Shown: positions 43,806 to 53,290 of the stretch, one piece after another
Layout of the letters: each line of letters begins with the position of its first letter
Position numbering within the stretch: the first letter of the stretch is position 1
Origin: Cohnella baijiui
Lineage (GTDB): Bacteria > Bacillota > Bacilli > Paenibacillales > Paenibacillaceae
Length of the DNA stretch: 64,000 nucleotides
Direction of reading: 5' to 3'
NCBI RefSeq assembly: GCF_020731285.1
Contig: NZ_JAJFOW010000008.1
Span: 1-64,000, forward strand
Notes under the pieces: generated by a model
What the model was told of the DNA's origin: nothing
The model's input: only the letters and a program-made list of their open reading frames with translations
The model's database searches: none
Made by a program: the position numbers and the translations under genes

Positions 43806-43881
43806 CGTCCTCTTTAGAGGACGAATCGTTAGCGAAAAGCCGTCATGCTTTCAGTAGACCCTACGGACGGCATGACGGCTT
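43806..43881 (-). other. Intercistronic hairpins after the binding-protein gene
   Basis: AAGCCGTCATGC (43837-43848) pairs with GCATGACGGCTT (43870-43881), a 12-bp stem. A second hairpin CGTCCTC-TTTA-GAGGACG follows at 43806-43823. Neither has a U-tract. In such importer operons, hairpins here protect the upstream message and keep binding protein above permease levels; that role is inferred. Confidence 0.6.
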
Positions 43882-43890
43882 CCAAGACCT

Positions 43891-45189
43891 CTATTTTTTG
43901 GCTAGTTCTTGCTGCAGAATTTGCGTCGCTTCCGCTCCGGTTATCTTCTTCAACATCAGCTTCGGCAATATTTCCGTGAGCAACAGGTCCTGCGGTTTCG
44001 ACTTCTCATTCGCTGCGGCCGAGAAGGCGTGATAGATGTTTTTGCCGACTTTGTCGAATGCGGAGAATTCGGCTACGATTTCGCCTTTCGGCTTGATGTC
44101 TTTCACGATCGGCACGTGTCCGTTTGCATCCTCGACAATTTGTGCCGCTTCGAGGCTGCTGAGGAATTTCACGTATTCCGCCGCTTCTTTCGGGTGTTTG
44201 CTGGTCGCAGCCACCGCATAGGTCGTGAGGTTGTTCATGCCTTCCTGGGCGTACCGGACGCCGTCCTTGCCGGGCATCGCGAACCGTCCGATGTTCAGCG
44301 ACGTTTGCTCATAGATCGTGTTGTTCCAGGTTCCGTCGAAGATCATCGCCGTCTTGCCGTTCGTGAAGGCAAGCTGCGCGGCTTTGCCGTCCATCGCGAC
44401 GAAATCTTTACCGTAATAACCTTTATCTACGAACATGCGGTAGGCGTCGAAAAGCTCGGTCATGCGTGCTTCGTCGATCGGTTTCCCTTCGTACAGGTTG
44501 ATCATGTCTTCATTGATGAAGGCGGGGGCCATCTCCTGAATCGGCCAATAACGGTCGAAGTCTCCGTTACCGCCTACCGCGATCGGCGTTACCCCGTTCG
44601 CGACGAGGGTATCCAGCGTTTTGAGGAAGTCATCCCACGTCTTCGGCGCCTCCAAGCTGTATTTCGCAAAGATGTCTTTGTTGTAGTAGATCATGGCATA
44701 GTCGAAGAAAGACGGAAGAGAACTGTACATCTTCCCGTCAACCAACGTGTAGTTAATCGCTTCTTCCGGGAATCTGCTGCTGTCAATTTTGTATTCGTCG
44801 AGCGGAATGATCTGCCCGGCTTTCGCCATCTCTTTCATTTTGGTAGATTTGTTGCCTTGAACGAAGAAGGCATCCGGCAACGTATTTGCCTGCAGGGCGA
44901 CGTTGAGCGAATCTTCGTTCTGGGCGAACTCGTAGTCGATCTTGATGTTCGGATGTTTGGCCATGAAGGCTTCGTTGATCTTCTTGAACGGCTCCTCCGC
45001 GATGGCTTGGTTGATTAAGTCCCCCCATACCTTCAAGGTGACCTTCTCAGCGGAAGCCGCGATGCTTGCCGCCGGACTGGAAGCGCTGTCAGAGTTAGCC
45101 GGATTAACGTTCTCTTTTTCTTTGGAGCAGCCTGCGGCAAAAACAATAGTCGCGAGTAATGCTAGGAGAGCCCCTCTACGTTTGGCCAT
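43891..45189 (-). CDS. Sugar-binding lipoprotein of an ABC importer (CUT1)
   Basis: A 432-residue lipoprotein. The signal ends with lipobox FAAGC at residues 17-21, then a Ser/Ala-rich linker. The fold is the family 1 solute-binding type (VTLKVWGD, PNIKIDYEF, NTLPDAFFVQGN, GKTAMIFDGTWNN). It delivers sugar to the permeases encoded downstream. GAGGGG lies 10 bases before the ATG, and a cre-like site lies just upstream of the ribosome site, suggesting glucose repression by CcpA. Confidence 0.92.
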   Translation of the reverse strand: MAKRRGALLALLATIVFAAGCSKEKENVNPANSDSASSPAASIAASAEKVTLKVWGDLINQAIAEEPFKKINEAFMAKHPNIKIDYEFAQNEDSLNVALQANTLPDAFFVQGNKSTKMKEMAKAGQIIPLDEYKIDSSRFPEEAINYTLVDGKMYSSLPSFFDYAMIYYNKDIFAKYSLEAPKTWDDFLKTLDTLVANGVTPIAVGGNGDFDRYWPIQEMAPAFINEDMINLYEGKPIDEARMTELFDAYRMFVDKGYYGKDFVAMDGKAAQLAFTNGKTAMIFDGTWNNTIYEQTSLNIGRFAMPGKDGVRYAQEGMNNLTTYAVAATSKHPKEAAEYVKFLSSLEAAQIVEDANGHVPIVKDIKPKGEIVAEFSAFDKVGKNIYHAFSAAANEKSKPQDLLLTEILPKLMLKKITGAEATQILQQELAKK

Positions 45190-45210
45190 TTCATTCCATC
45201 CCCTCAGTTA

Positions 45211-45224
45211 TGTAAGCGTTCTAA
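45211..45224 (-). promoter_or_regulatory. cre-like site before the importer operon
   Basis: TGTAAGCGTTCTAA matches the CcpA site consensus TGWAARCGYTWWCW at 12 of 14 positions. It lies 22 bases upstream of the ATG at 45189, where CcpA would act as a roadblock. Confidence 0.4.
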
Positions 45225-45503
45225 TTCGTTGTCATTATAGCCCAGCAAAATTAAAGCAGTCTTTGCAGTATGGCGCCACGGATTGATAAATTGAAGACAT
45301 TACTCCCTTCTCCCAGTCGGATCATTTCATTCCACCTTTCTCCATTTGTTGGCATTCAAACCATGCAAAGATAGGCTTAATGGGGCAGAAAAAGGGCGCT
45401 GTCACCTGTTCCGGAAGATGAGGAAAAGCGGTATTTGAATCGCATGAACATGCTCCGGGCATACCCGGCGATTTGGTCGGTGGGCTTGATCGACGTCGGA
45501 TAA
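45225..45503. other. Intergenic region without recognised genes
   Basis: It includes the upstream region of the importer operon and a plus-strand frame (about 45413-45503) reading YLNRMNMLRAYPAIWSVG that runs to a stop just before the fumarase-type scrap. It looks protein-like but I do not recognise it. Confidence 0.3.
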
Positions 45504-45600
45504 AAGAATGGATTGTCGCTCAAAGAAGCCGCCCTGAAGAGTGGCTTGCTGACGGAAGAGCAGTTCGGTGCCGTCGTACGTCCGGAGCTGTCCGATCAGA
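45504..45600 (+). pseudogene. 3' scrap of a class II fumarase/aspartase gene
   Basis: The frame reads KNGLSLKEAALKSGLLTEEQ followed by FGAVVRPEL. This is the conserved C-terminal tail of fumarate hydratase class II or aspartate ammonia-lyase (usual ending 'VRPE.MV'). About 30 residues remain of some 460. A TAA directly precedes it in frame, and upstream sequence is unrelated, so it is a deletion remnant. Confidence 0.6.
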
Positions 45601-45634
45601 TGGTTAATGGCATTAATCGACACTCGACGACAAT

Positions 45635-45677
45635 AAAAAAGCCTTTGCAGCCGCCGATGGCGAGCAAAGACTTTTTT
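45635..45677 (-). terminator. Bidirectional terminator after the GH172 gene
   Basis: AAAAAAG-C-CTTTGC (45635-45648) pairs with GCAAAG-A-CTTTTTT (45664-45677), giving a U-tract on either strand. It closes the 52.2-45.8 kb minus-strand operon. Confidence 0.85.
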
Positions 45678-45786
45678 CGAAGACGACTAGCCGAGACTCT
45701 TATCTGCTCTAAGAAGTCCTCTAGCAGTACAATTCTATCCGTCGCGACCCAAAGGTCGCTTGAGGGTATTTTGGCCAATCCCTTTC

Positions 45787-47802
45787 CTAAGGCAGCAGCG
45801 AATAGATACTATACCGGTACTCGTTCCATGCCACCGACGTGTCGACATACGCTACTTTGACGCGAATCCGATCCTTCCCCTTCGTTAAAGCTGACGGAAT
45901 CGGGAAATCATCGTCCCGCCAGCTATGGGTACCATTGCTTCCTGCCCTGTACCATATTCCTGCGTACGCATCATCCACATAGATCTTGGCCGATTGGTTC
46001 TCAATGGTCTGATCGAAGCGCCTGCGCAGCAGCGCTCCCTCGTTGTCAGGGTTCAGATCCAACGTAAAGGTACTGTAGCCCGTAAAAGCACGACCGCGAT
46101 CCGTGATCAATTCATTCACCTTTACGCCTTCATACTGATAGGCGCTCGTTCCGTTCCAGTAGGGCTTCGTCATTTCATAAGCATGGTCCTGTTCGCTTGC
46201 CGCGTCCCCTACATCAAGCGTATCCGTCAATACGGCTCGGCTCCGAGGTTGATGATAGTAATAAGCCAGAAGCCAGACCTGCTCGGTTACGTCATTCGCC
46301 GCCCCATGCTCAATCCACACGCGTATCCCGTTTAAAAAAGGAACGGTATCCTGCAGCATGAAGCGATACATGGCGGTAGAGTCCACATCATCGTCGATCC
46401 GGAAGGCGGTGTACCCGGCCAGCGGCTGCGTAAACAGCCCCTTATTGAAATACCAGCCTCCGTTATAGAAATCTTCCGTTCCGGTTCCGTGGATCGCCGG
46501 GCTTAGGCTATCGTTGACGAATATTTTCTCATCGCCTTCCAAATGCCACCGGTCAGCCGGGCCCTGGTTCAATTCCGAACGGAGGGACTGAACCACCCCG
46601 ACAAATTGCCCTGCTCCCTGTTCGTCCAACACGAGCAGATCCTTCTGGTCATACGCTTCCGCCGCGAGTTCGGTGAAGCGGGTTTTGAAGTAACCGACAT
46701 CGCGGAACGAATCCTCGAATGGCACATGACGTATTTCATAAGAAATATCCCCCACCGCCCCGGCCCCGGTATTGACCAGCTTCACTCTTGTCTCCCGTTC
46801 GAAGGGCATCGGAAAATAAGCATACATCGTACCCGAATCGTCCATCCCGACCGGCAGGGCTCTCGTTCCATAAGGTCCGAATTGCCCCATTGCAAAAAAA
46901 GCGCCTAACGGTGCATCTACCGCCGGTTCGGATTCTCCGTCCCAATACATGCGCAGACGGATGCTGTTCAGAACCTCCGACTGTCCCGTATCAGGGGCCA
47001 GCCCCGGGATGCGCAGCTTCAAGGATAAAATCTCACCGGGACCGGCTATGTTGAGAAGGTCCGCCTCCGAACCGCTGTCCGGCAAACGAACCGTTCCCGA
47101 TTCAAGCTCCGTTCCCTCTTCACTGAACGGACTCGTGCCCGCTGCTTCCCAGATCTTTCGCGCTTCTCCGCTGTCTTCACTGCCATCCCAAGTCTTTACC
47201 GCCGTATCGGGAGAATACATATGATAACCGATGTTGTAGAAAAAGCTGTCCCCCATCCCATTCGTTGTAATTTTCACCGACTTCGCGAACGAGAGCGGCA
47301 AATAACTGACAAAGCCGCCGCTGGAGTCCGCATCACCCACCACAAGCGGGGCAAGGAATGGCTCGTTCGCCCCGTTCAGCATCTCCTGTAACTTCATGCT
47401 CACGCGGGGCGTCGGCTCTCCGTCGAAATAAATCTTAATGTCGGCCGACATGGAATCGAAACCGGTAAACCACATCCGGTATATCGTCCCCGGTCCCTTC
47501 AGGTCGAGCATGACTTGTTCACCGTTCTCGTCCTGATACAGAAAATTGCTTGCTCCGAAGCCGTCGGCATTGCCTTCGCTCCGGTCATAGCTGGACGCTC
47601 CGCCGGCATAGGTATACGGCTGCACATAAGGCAATCGGTCAAGCCTCTCCATCGCTTCCAAGCCGTAAGGCTCGATTTGCGTCGAAGCGCTACTTCCCTG
47701 CATGCCTTCCTCCCTGACATACCATGCAAGCGCTCCGAGGAGCGCAGTCAAGGCAAAGGCAAGGCTGAATAACCGCATTTGACGAGGGGGAATCCGCTGC
47801 AT
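45787..47802 (-). CDS. GH172 (DUF2961) glycoside hydrolase family protein
   Basis: A 671-residue exported or membrane-anchored protein, with a hydrophobic segment at residues 9-27. DUF2961 features include GPGTIYRMWFT, SYLPLSFAKSVKITTNG, the catalytic-site stretch IHGTGTEDFYNGGWYFNKG and AFRIDDDVDSTAMYRF. Characterised GH172 members act on fructofuranose or arabinofuranose linkages. Together with the GH43 gene upstream in the operon and the AraNPQ-type importer, an arabinofuranosidase-like role is likely, by inference. It is the last of five genes. Confidence 0.8.
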   Translation of the reverse strand: MQRIPPRQMRLFSLAFALTALLGALAWYVREEGMQGSSASTQIEPYGLEAMERLDRLPYVQPYTYAGGASSYDRSEGNADGFGASNFLYQDENGEQVMLDLKGPGTIYRMWFTGFDSMSADIKIYFDGEPTPRVSMKLQEMLNGANEPFLAPLVVGDADSSGGFVSYLPLSFAKSVKITTNGMGDSFFYNIGYHMYSPDTAVKTWDGSEDSGEARKIWEAAGTSPFSEEGTELESGTVRLPDSGSEADLLNIAGPGEILSLKLRIPGLAPDTGQSEVLNSIRLRMYWDGESEPAVDAPLGAFFAMGQFGPYGTRALPVGMDDSGTMYAYFPMPFERETRVKLVNTGAGAVGDISYEIRHVPFEDSFRDVGYFKTRFTELAAEAYDQKDLLVLDEQGAGQFVGVVQSLRSELNQGPADRWHLEGDEKIFVNDSLSPAIHGTGTEDFYNGGWYFNKGLFTQPLAGYTAFRIDDDVDSTAMYRFMLQDTVPFLNGIRVWIEHGAANDVTEQVWLLAYYYHQPRSRAVLTDTLDVGDAASEQDHAYEMTKPYWNGTSAYQYEGVKVNELITDRGRAFTGYSTFTLDLNPDNEGALLRRRFDQTIENQSAKIYVDDAYAGIWYRAGSNGTHSWRDDDFPIPSALTKGKDRIRVKVAYVDTSVAWNEYRYSIYSLLP

Positions 47803-47862
47803 TCGATCTGCCCCCCTCTCCGCGAAAACCGCCGGTTTCGGAAAAGTCCGCTGCCGCCAGTC

Positions 47863-48939
47863 CTAACGCTTGCCATGAAATATTGGCCCAGGCATCTCTC
47901 CATTGCTGGGAACGGCCCCCTCTACGGATGGCCAGCCGTCCTTCCAAACCAGCTTATCGATCATCAAAGGGCGTCTTGTCACCCCATGGCCGAATTTCGG
48001 ATAGTTGATGTCGATCGCATGGTAGACAATCCAGTCTGTCCCCTCATCGTCCGCGATCACCGAATTATGGCCCGGCCCGACAAAGGGGTGCTCCGCATCT
48101 GCGGGAAAATAACCGCCCAGAATCGTGCTGCCTTCCGAATAGCGAATATCCTCGCCGGCCTGATTCAGGTACGGGCCATGAAGCGACTCCGCTCTGGCAA
48201 CGCCAACGCGGTAAGTGCTGTCCGCACCTTCACAGCAGGCGCCGGCTGAGCCGAAGAAGTAATAATACTTTCCCCGTTTGATTATATACGGTGCCTCATA
48301 TCCGGTTCCGGAGATTTGAAACTTCTCCCCGGCAACGGATCGTCCGTCAGCGGACAACGGTACGCCGAAGATGCCTGAGGTAATGCCGCCGAAGAACAAA
48401 TACGGCTGACCTTCATCTACAATAAACATCGGATCGATCGAATACGCTTCCATCTCGTCGCTGCTAAGGATCTTGCCTTGATCGGCAAAAGGTCCTTGCG
48501 GCGAATCCGCAATGGCCAGCCCGATGCCTGGATTTTGATCGCCCCACAACGACATCGTGTAATACATATAATATTTGCCCTGAAACTGAGCGACGTCCGG
48601 CGCCCACACTCCGCCGTCCATCCAATCGGGCTTCTGCTCAAAGGCTTCCCCGACATAGTCCCACCGGGTCATATCTTTCGATCGAAGCACAGGTACGATG
48701 CGCGATCCTTTCCCGTCCCCCCAATCGTCCTCCGTACCATAGGCATAAACATATCCATCGTCACCTCGAATCACGGAAGGATCCGCGAATACAGGTTCAA
48801 ATACAGGATTTGTATAATTCACTCTTTTGCCCTCCTCAGGCCGTTCTCGAAGATTCATCCATATCGCAACCGCGGCAACGAGAACAATAGCAACTGTAAC
48901 AGCGATTGCATACCCTCTTATCCTGCCGGACTTCTTCAT
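47863..48939 (-). CDS. Glycoside hydrolase family 43, arabinanase/arabinofuranosidase-like
   Basis: A 358-residue five-bladed propeller enzyme with an N-terminal anchor (residues 8-28). The GH43 catalytic triad is visible: Asp in VFADPSVIRGDDG, Asp in YSIDPMFIVDEG, Glu in GTGYEAPYIIKRG. WAPDVAQFQGKYYMYY and FVGPGHNSVI are further marks. It cleaves arabinose- or xylose-containing side chains or backbones outside the membrane, with products taken up by the adjacent importer. AGGTGT precedes the start. It follows the AraQ-type gene by 33 bases. Confidence 0.88.
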   Translation of the reverse strand: MKKSGRIRGYAIAVTVAIVLVAAVAIWMNLRERPEEGKRVNYTNPVFEPVFADPSVIRGDDGYVYAYGTEDDWGDGKGSRIVPVLRSKDMTRWDYVGEAFEQKPDWMDGGVWAPDVAQFQGKYYMYYTMSLWGDQNPGIGLAIADSPQGPFADQGKILSSDEMEAYSIDPMFIVDEGQPYLFFGGITSGIFGVPLSADGRSVAGEKFQISGTGYEAPYIIKRGKYYYFFGSAGACCEGADSTYRVGVARAESLHGPYLNQAGEDIRYSEGSTILGGYFPADAEHPFVGPGHNSVIADDEGTDWIVYHAIDINYPKFGHGVTRRPLMIDKLVWKDGWPSVEGAVPSNGEMPGPIFHGKR

Positions 48940-48972
48940 ACCAACACACCTTCTTTACGGTTCGATCGTTCG

Positions 48973-49842
48973 CTAGCCTTTCATCCCTGTCATCGCAATG
49001 CCTTCAATAAAATATTTCTGCGCGAAAAAGAACAGGATAATCGTCGGTATAAGCGCAATCACCGAACCGGCCATAATCAGCGTCCATTCGGCGTTGTAAT
49101 TGTCTTGGAACGTGGCGAGCACGAGCTGCAGCGTATACTTCTCGGGGGAATTCAAGTAAATGAGCGGACCCATATAGTCGTTGTAACCGCCAAGAAAACC
49201 GAATATCGCCTGAGTGGCCAGGGCCGGCTTGGATAATGGAACCATGATGCGCAGGAAAATGCCGAGCGGTGTCAAGCCGTCTATTTTGGCGGCATCCTCC
49301 AGTTCGCTTGGGATCGTCTTAAAAAACTGCCGCAGGAAAAAAACGGTTCCGGCCGCACCGAACATACCGGGAATGATCAGCGGCTTCCAGCTGTCGATCC
49401 AGCCCAAATACTTGTATATGATAAAGGAAGGCACCATTAACACGACCCCGGGAATCATCATGGTCGCCAGCAGCGCGAGAAACAGCACATTTTTGCCTGG
49501 GAATTGCATGCGTCCGAATGCATAGGCCGCAAGCGCGCTTGCGAATAGTCCTACAAAAGTGGGCGGCAAGGTAACCGCCAGTGTATTTAAGAACCCGTTA
49601 AGCAGATTTGACTCCATCAGCACCAGTCTGTAATTGTCCCAGATGATCGTTTCCGGAATCCACTTCGGAGGCACTTCAAAGACGACGCCGGGCTCCTTCA
49701 GCGAAGTCGATAGCATCCACAGAAAAGGAACCGCCATCACCAGTGAACCGGATATCAGAAAAACGTATGCCGCGGTCTTTTTGAAAAACCCGATATTCTC
49801 GCGTCTACCGGAAGGCATAGAGAATGCTTTGGCAACCGTCAT
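48973..49842 (-). CDS. Carbohydrate ABC transporter permease (AraQ type)
   Basis: A 289-residue six-helix permease with EAA loop LEDAAKIDGLTPLGIFLRIM and the C-terminus KYFIEGIAMTGMKG typical of AraQ/MsmG proteins. The ATG at 49842 has GGGGGAG 4 bases upstream; a longer frame to 49872 would overlap the partner gene. It works with the permease encoded 11 bases upstream. Confidence 0.92.
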   Translation of the reverse strand: MTVAKAFSMPSGRRENIGFFKKTAAYVFLISGSLVMAVPFLWMLSTSLKEPGVVFEVPPKWIPETIIWDNYRLVLMESNLLNGFLNTLAVTLPPTFVGLFASALAAYAFGRMQFPGKNVLFLALLATMMIPGVVLMVPSFIIYKYLGWIDSWKPLIIPGMFGAAGTVFFLRQFFKTIPSELEDAAKIDGLTPLGIFLRIMVPLSKPALATQAIFGFLGGYNDYMGPLIYLNSPEKYTLQLVLATFQDNYNAEWTLIMAGSVIALIPTIILFFFAQKYFIEGIAMTGMKG

Positions 49843-49853
49843 GATGCTCCCCC

Positions 49854-50783
49854 TCATTCGTAATGCACCCAACGTCTGGACAGGACGAAATTAAGCAGCG
49901 TGATAATCATAATTACGATTCCCAGCCCCCAGGCCATCGCGGAGGCAAAGCCCATATTCATGTAGCGGAAGGCATTCTCGAACAAATAGTAAACAGTGGT
50001 CATCGTCGAGAAATTAGGCCCGCCGCCCGTCATGATCCGGAACCTCACGAAATCCTGCAATGCACCGATAATGGACGTGACGATGATAAAAAACGTGGTC
50101 GGTGAAATTCCCGGAATCGTAATATGGCGAAGCTTCTGTAAGCCTCCGGCGCCGTCCATTTCGGCTGCTTCATATAGGGAGGACGGCACGCCTTGAAGTG
50201 CAGCCAGGTACAGCACCATGTTGAACCCAAGCCCTCCCCAGACACCTTGAATAATCATCGCAGGCATGGCCCAGGCTTCTTCATTCAGCCAGGCGGGACC
50301 ATGGATGCCGAAGTATCCGAGCAGTTGATTCAGGATGCCGAAATCCGAATTGAATACCCACTTCCAGAGCAACGTCAGCGCGACGACCGAACTGATGGCC
50401 GGCAAGAAGAAAGCGGTTCGGAAGAAGTTGATCCCGGCTATCTTCTGGTTCAGGGCAATGGCAATGCCAAGCGAAAGAGCCATCCCAATCGGTATGCCCA
50501 GGGCCGCATAACAGGTGTTGAGCGCCGTTTTTCGAATCAAAGGATCTTTAAACAGTTCCTGATAATTGTCCAACGCGTTAAATTCCGGTGAAGAAAAGCC
50601 GTCGAACTGGGTGAAGCTGATATAAACGGAGTAACAGATCGGAATAAAGCCAAATATCATGAACCCGATGATCGGGGCCGCAATAAACAGATATGCCCAA
50701 AGATATTCCTTCTTGAAACGTCGTGCTTTGCCGGGGGCAGCAGAATGCAGTTTACGGTGGCTATAGCTTTGGCTGTTCGCCAT
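49854..50783 (-). CDS. Carbohydrate ABC transporter permease (AraP type)
   Basis: A 309-residue six-helix permease with LWAYLFIAAPIIGFMIFGFI at the first helix and the EAA loop YEAAEMDGAGGLQKLRHITI. It is the MalF-type half of the channel. GGGG lies 6 bases before the ATG. It follows the binding-protein gene by 55 bases. Confidence 0.92.
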   Translation of the reverse strand: MANSQSYSHRKLHSAAPGKARRFKKEYLWAYLFIAAPIIGFMIFGFIPICYSVYISFTQFDGFSSPEFNALDNYQELFKDPLIRKTALNTCYAALGIPIGMALSLGIAIALNQKIAGINFFRTAFFLPAISSVVALTLLWKWVFNSDFGILNQLLGYFGIHGPAWLNEEAWAMPAMIIQGVWGGLGFNMVLYLAALQGVPSSLYEAAEMDGAGGLQKLRHITIPGISPTTFFIIVTSIIGALQDFVRFRIMTGGGPNFSTMTTVYYLFENAFRYMNMGFASAMAWGLGIVIMIITLLNFVLSRRWVHYE

Positions 50784-50838
50784 GACGATCCCCTCTTTTC
50801 ATGAAGAGAGAGGGGGAATCCCCCTCCCCCGTGAATAC

Positions 50839-52215
50839 TCACTGAAACAATTCCGGGTTCCCTTCCTTAATCGCTTTCTCTACTTCCGGCTTAATGCTGT
50901 CCATCAATTCCTTGGCTGTTTTTTTACCTTCCCACATCTGCCCGAGATTCTGGTTCACGATATCCCACCATTTATTGTTAGGCACATATGTCCAAGGTCC
51001 CGCCTGCTCATGCTCCACCGCTTGGAGGAAGACTTCGCTATGCTCCGGCTTGGCGCCCGGCGTCAGAAAGACTTCTGAGTTGGCCATTGCTTTGTAAACC
51101 GGCATCGTCAAGCCCTGTTCGCTGCGAATTTTGTTGGCTTCCTCTCCTGCCAGGAAAGCAGCGAATTTGAACGCCTGATCCGGATATTTCGTTTTCTCAT
51201 ATACGGCATACCCCGTAGACGCGCTCCATCCACTCCATTCGCCATTAGCCGGAATCGGAGCCACGTCCCAATCGAATTTCAATTTCCGGAATACAGGTAC
51301 GGACCATCTTCCGCCGATCATCATGGCAAGTTTCCCCGTTTCAAACATTTGCCCGTCATTCATCGCCTGCAGCGCTCTCGCATCCGGGCTGATGCGATGA
51401 ACATTGCGCATATCCGCCGCGAATTGGAGCGCTTCGACGGATTTGTCCTCGTTAAGCATGAATTCCTTGCGGTCGTCGCTTAAAATCTTGCCTCCATTGC
51501 CCCATACGAATCCCTCCCACCAAGCCGGTCCCATGCCGTATTGATCCGGCTTGCCGTCACCATTGCTGTCCTTCGTCAGTTTCTTGCCGACTTCAACCAA
51601 CTGCTCGAAGGTCATCGGCGTTTCCGCGCTTGGATATGGAACGTTCGCCTCATCAAACAACTGCTTATTGTAATAAAGCACAGTGCCGGCCACATCCATT
51701 GGAAGCGCATACAAATCACCACTGCCCATTTTCGCGCCGTCATAACGGTAACGGGAAACTGCAGAATCAAACATGCCGCTGAGATCAAAGCCTGTTGCAT
51801 CGACCTGCTGTTGGATGTTTTTGATGACTCCCAGCTTAATCCAACGGGCGATATCGCCGTCGCCGGCATAGAATACGTCTGGCGCGTTGCCGCCTGCTAG
51901 AACGGTATTCATTTTCCCCGCATAATCGGCCGGAATATGAATGTACTGCACTTTGATGTCAGGATTCTCGCTCTCAAATTGCTTGATCAAGTCCTCGTAC
52001 AGCTTCTTCTCGTTGGGCTCGCCCCAGCCGGAAAATTTGATCGTCGTTACCTTGCCGTCTACTTTCGTCTCAGCCTTGCCCGTCTGGGATGCCCCTCCGT
52101 TCTCCGTCGCTCCTTGCCCGCTGTTGCCCCCGTTGCCGGAACAACCGGTAAGCAGACCTTGGACAAGCAGAATGCTTAGCAGCAGTTGAATTCCTCTTTG
52201 GCTGGATAATCTCAT
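50839..52215 (-). CDS. Sugar-binding lipoprotein of an ABC importer (AraN-like)
   Basis: A 458-residue lipoprotein. The signal ends in lipobox LLTGC at residues 21-25, followed by a Gly/Asn/Ser linker. Family 1 solute-binding features are IKFSGWGEPNEKKLYEDLIK, NAPDVFYAGDGDIARW and GKLAMMIGGRWSVPVF. It is the first gene of the five-gene operon that ends with the two glycosidases. GGGAGG precedes the ATG, and a cre-like site lies directly upstream. The divergent AraC-type gene is the likely activator. Confidence 0.92.
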   Translation of the reverse strand: MRLSSQRGIQLLLSILLVQGLLTGCSGNGGNSGQGATENGGASQTGKAETKVDGKVTTIKFSGWGEPNEKKLYEDLIKQFESENPDIKVQYIHIPADYAGKMNTVLAGGNAPDVFYAGDGDIARWIKLGVIKNIQQQVDATGFDLSGMFDSAVSRYRYDGAKMGSGDLYALPMDVAGTVLYYNKQLFDEANVPYPSAETPMTFEQLVEVGKKLTKDSNGDGKPDQYGMGPAWWEGFVWGNGGKILSDDRKEFMLNEDKSVEALQFAADMRNVHRISPDARALQAMNDGQMFETGKLAMMIGGRWSVPVFRKLKFDWDVAPIPANGEWSGWSASTGYAVYEKTKYPDQAFKFAAFLAGEEANKIRSEQGLTMPVYKAMANSEVFLTPGAKPEHSEVFLQAVEHEQAGPWTYVPNNKWWDIVNQNLGQMWEGKKTAKELMDSIKPEVEKAIKEGNPELFQ

Positions 52216-52233
52216 TTTGGTATCCTCCCTAAT

Positions 52234-52247
52234 TGTAAGCGCTATAT
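52234..52247 (-). promoter_or_regulatory. cre-like site before the araN-like operon
   Basis: TGTAAGCGCTATAT fits the CcpA consensus TGWAARCGYTWWCW at 13 of 14 positions. It lies 19 bases upstream of the start codon, a position suited to roadblock repression by CcpA. Confidence 0.5.
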
Positions 52248-52420
52248 TGCCATGTTTTCTCCGGCTAAGCTTTGGTGCTTCATGCGGCTTAGTACCGATT
52301 TTAGAATAAATAAATCTGGAATCACATATCCATCTTGACTAACTTTTTAACCAAAATTGCTCTCTTCATTCGTCCAACCGGATCCTCATTTATGCTATAT
52401 TTGGCACAGGAGGGATTCAC

Positions 52421-53290
52421 ATGGATATGAACGTTCTATCACCCTATGTACGCGTAGCCTGGGACAGTATCATTGATCCTCCCTTCGTTATCACGGAGCG
52501 GGTCATCTATGATTACGAGCTGTTATATGTCAAAGACGGCGAGATTAAGGTTACGGTGGAGGACCAGGTCTACAACGGGATACCCGGCGACATCTTCCTG
52601 TTCAAGCCGATGCAAACGCACTCCATCTTGCTGCTCAACAACCAGAGGCTTCACCAGCCGCACGTCCACTTCGATTTGTTCTATCAGCCCGATAGCCCGG
52701 CGGTTAAAGTATCCTACAAGCCTTTGAAAGCGATGACGGAACAGGAGCGCGCAAGCTTCCGCGAGGATATCACGCCTCATCTCGAGTCCCCGCTTCCAAA
52801 CCATATCCGGCTAAACCGCCCGATCGTAATCGAGAAGCTGATCTACGATATCATTTTCGAGTTGGAGCAGAAATTTCCTTATCGCGACATTGCGGCCAAA
52901 GGTCTGTTTGTCCAGTTGTGGATTCAACTGCTTCGGGAAATCCATTGGCAAAACAATGCTCACCTCTTATCCAAATGGGAGCAGCTCGACCGTGTCAAGA
53001 ACTACATCAGCCATCATACAGATCACGAAATCACGCTGGATGAATTGTCCGACCTCGCCAATTTAAGCAAATATTACTTGTGCAGACTTTTCAAAAAAGC
53101 CTACGGCATGACGCCGATCCAATACCATGTCACGATCCGTCTGGAAAAGGCCAAGCAAATGATTCAGTTCACGAATCTCCCCTTATCCCATATTGCAGAA
53201 AGCATTGGCTTCCAAAGCCTCTATGCCTTCAGCAGGGCTTTCCGAAAAGTGGAGAACGTTCCTCCCTCCTATTACAGGAAAAAAAACTGA
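52421..53290 (+). CDS. AraC-family transcriptional regulator
   Basis: A 289-residue regulator. Residues 20-110 form a cupin-type sugar-sensing barrel (YELLYVKDGEIKVTVEDQVY, PGDIFLFKPMQTHSI). The C-terminal 100 residues hold two helix-turn-helix units (LDELSDLANLSKYYLCRLFK and LSHIAESIGFQSLYAFSRAF) and end PPSYYRKKN. It is divergent from the araNPQ-GH43-GH172-like operon and very probably activates it when the sugar is present. AGGAGG lies 7 bases before the ATG. Confidence 0.92.
   Translation: MDMNVLSPYVRVAWDSIIDPPFVITERVIYDYELLYVKDGEIKVTVEDQVYNGIPGDIFLFKPMQTHSILLLNNQRLHQPHVHFDLFYQPDSPAVKVSYKPLKAMTEQERASFREDITPHLESPLPNHIRLNRPIVIEKLIYDIIFELEQKFPYRDIAAKGLFVQLWIQLLREIHWQNNAHLLSKWEQLDRVKNYISHHTDHEITLDELSDLANLSKYYLCRLFKKAYGMTPIQYHVTIRLEKAKQMIQFTNLPLSHIAESIGFQSLYAFSRAFRKVENVPPSYYRKKN

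Noticed and set aside
43909..45018. A 369-codon plus-strand frame opposite the sugar-binding lipoprotein gene
   Set aside because: It is the mirror of a well-supported lipoprotein gene, with no recognisable domain.
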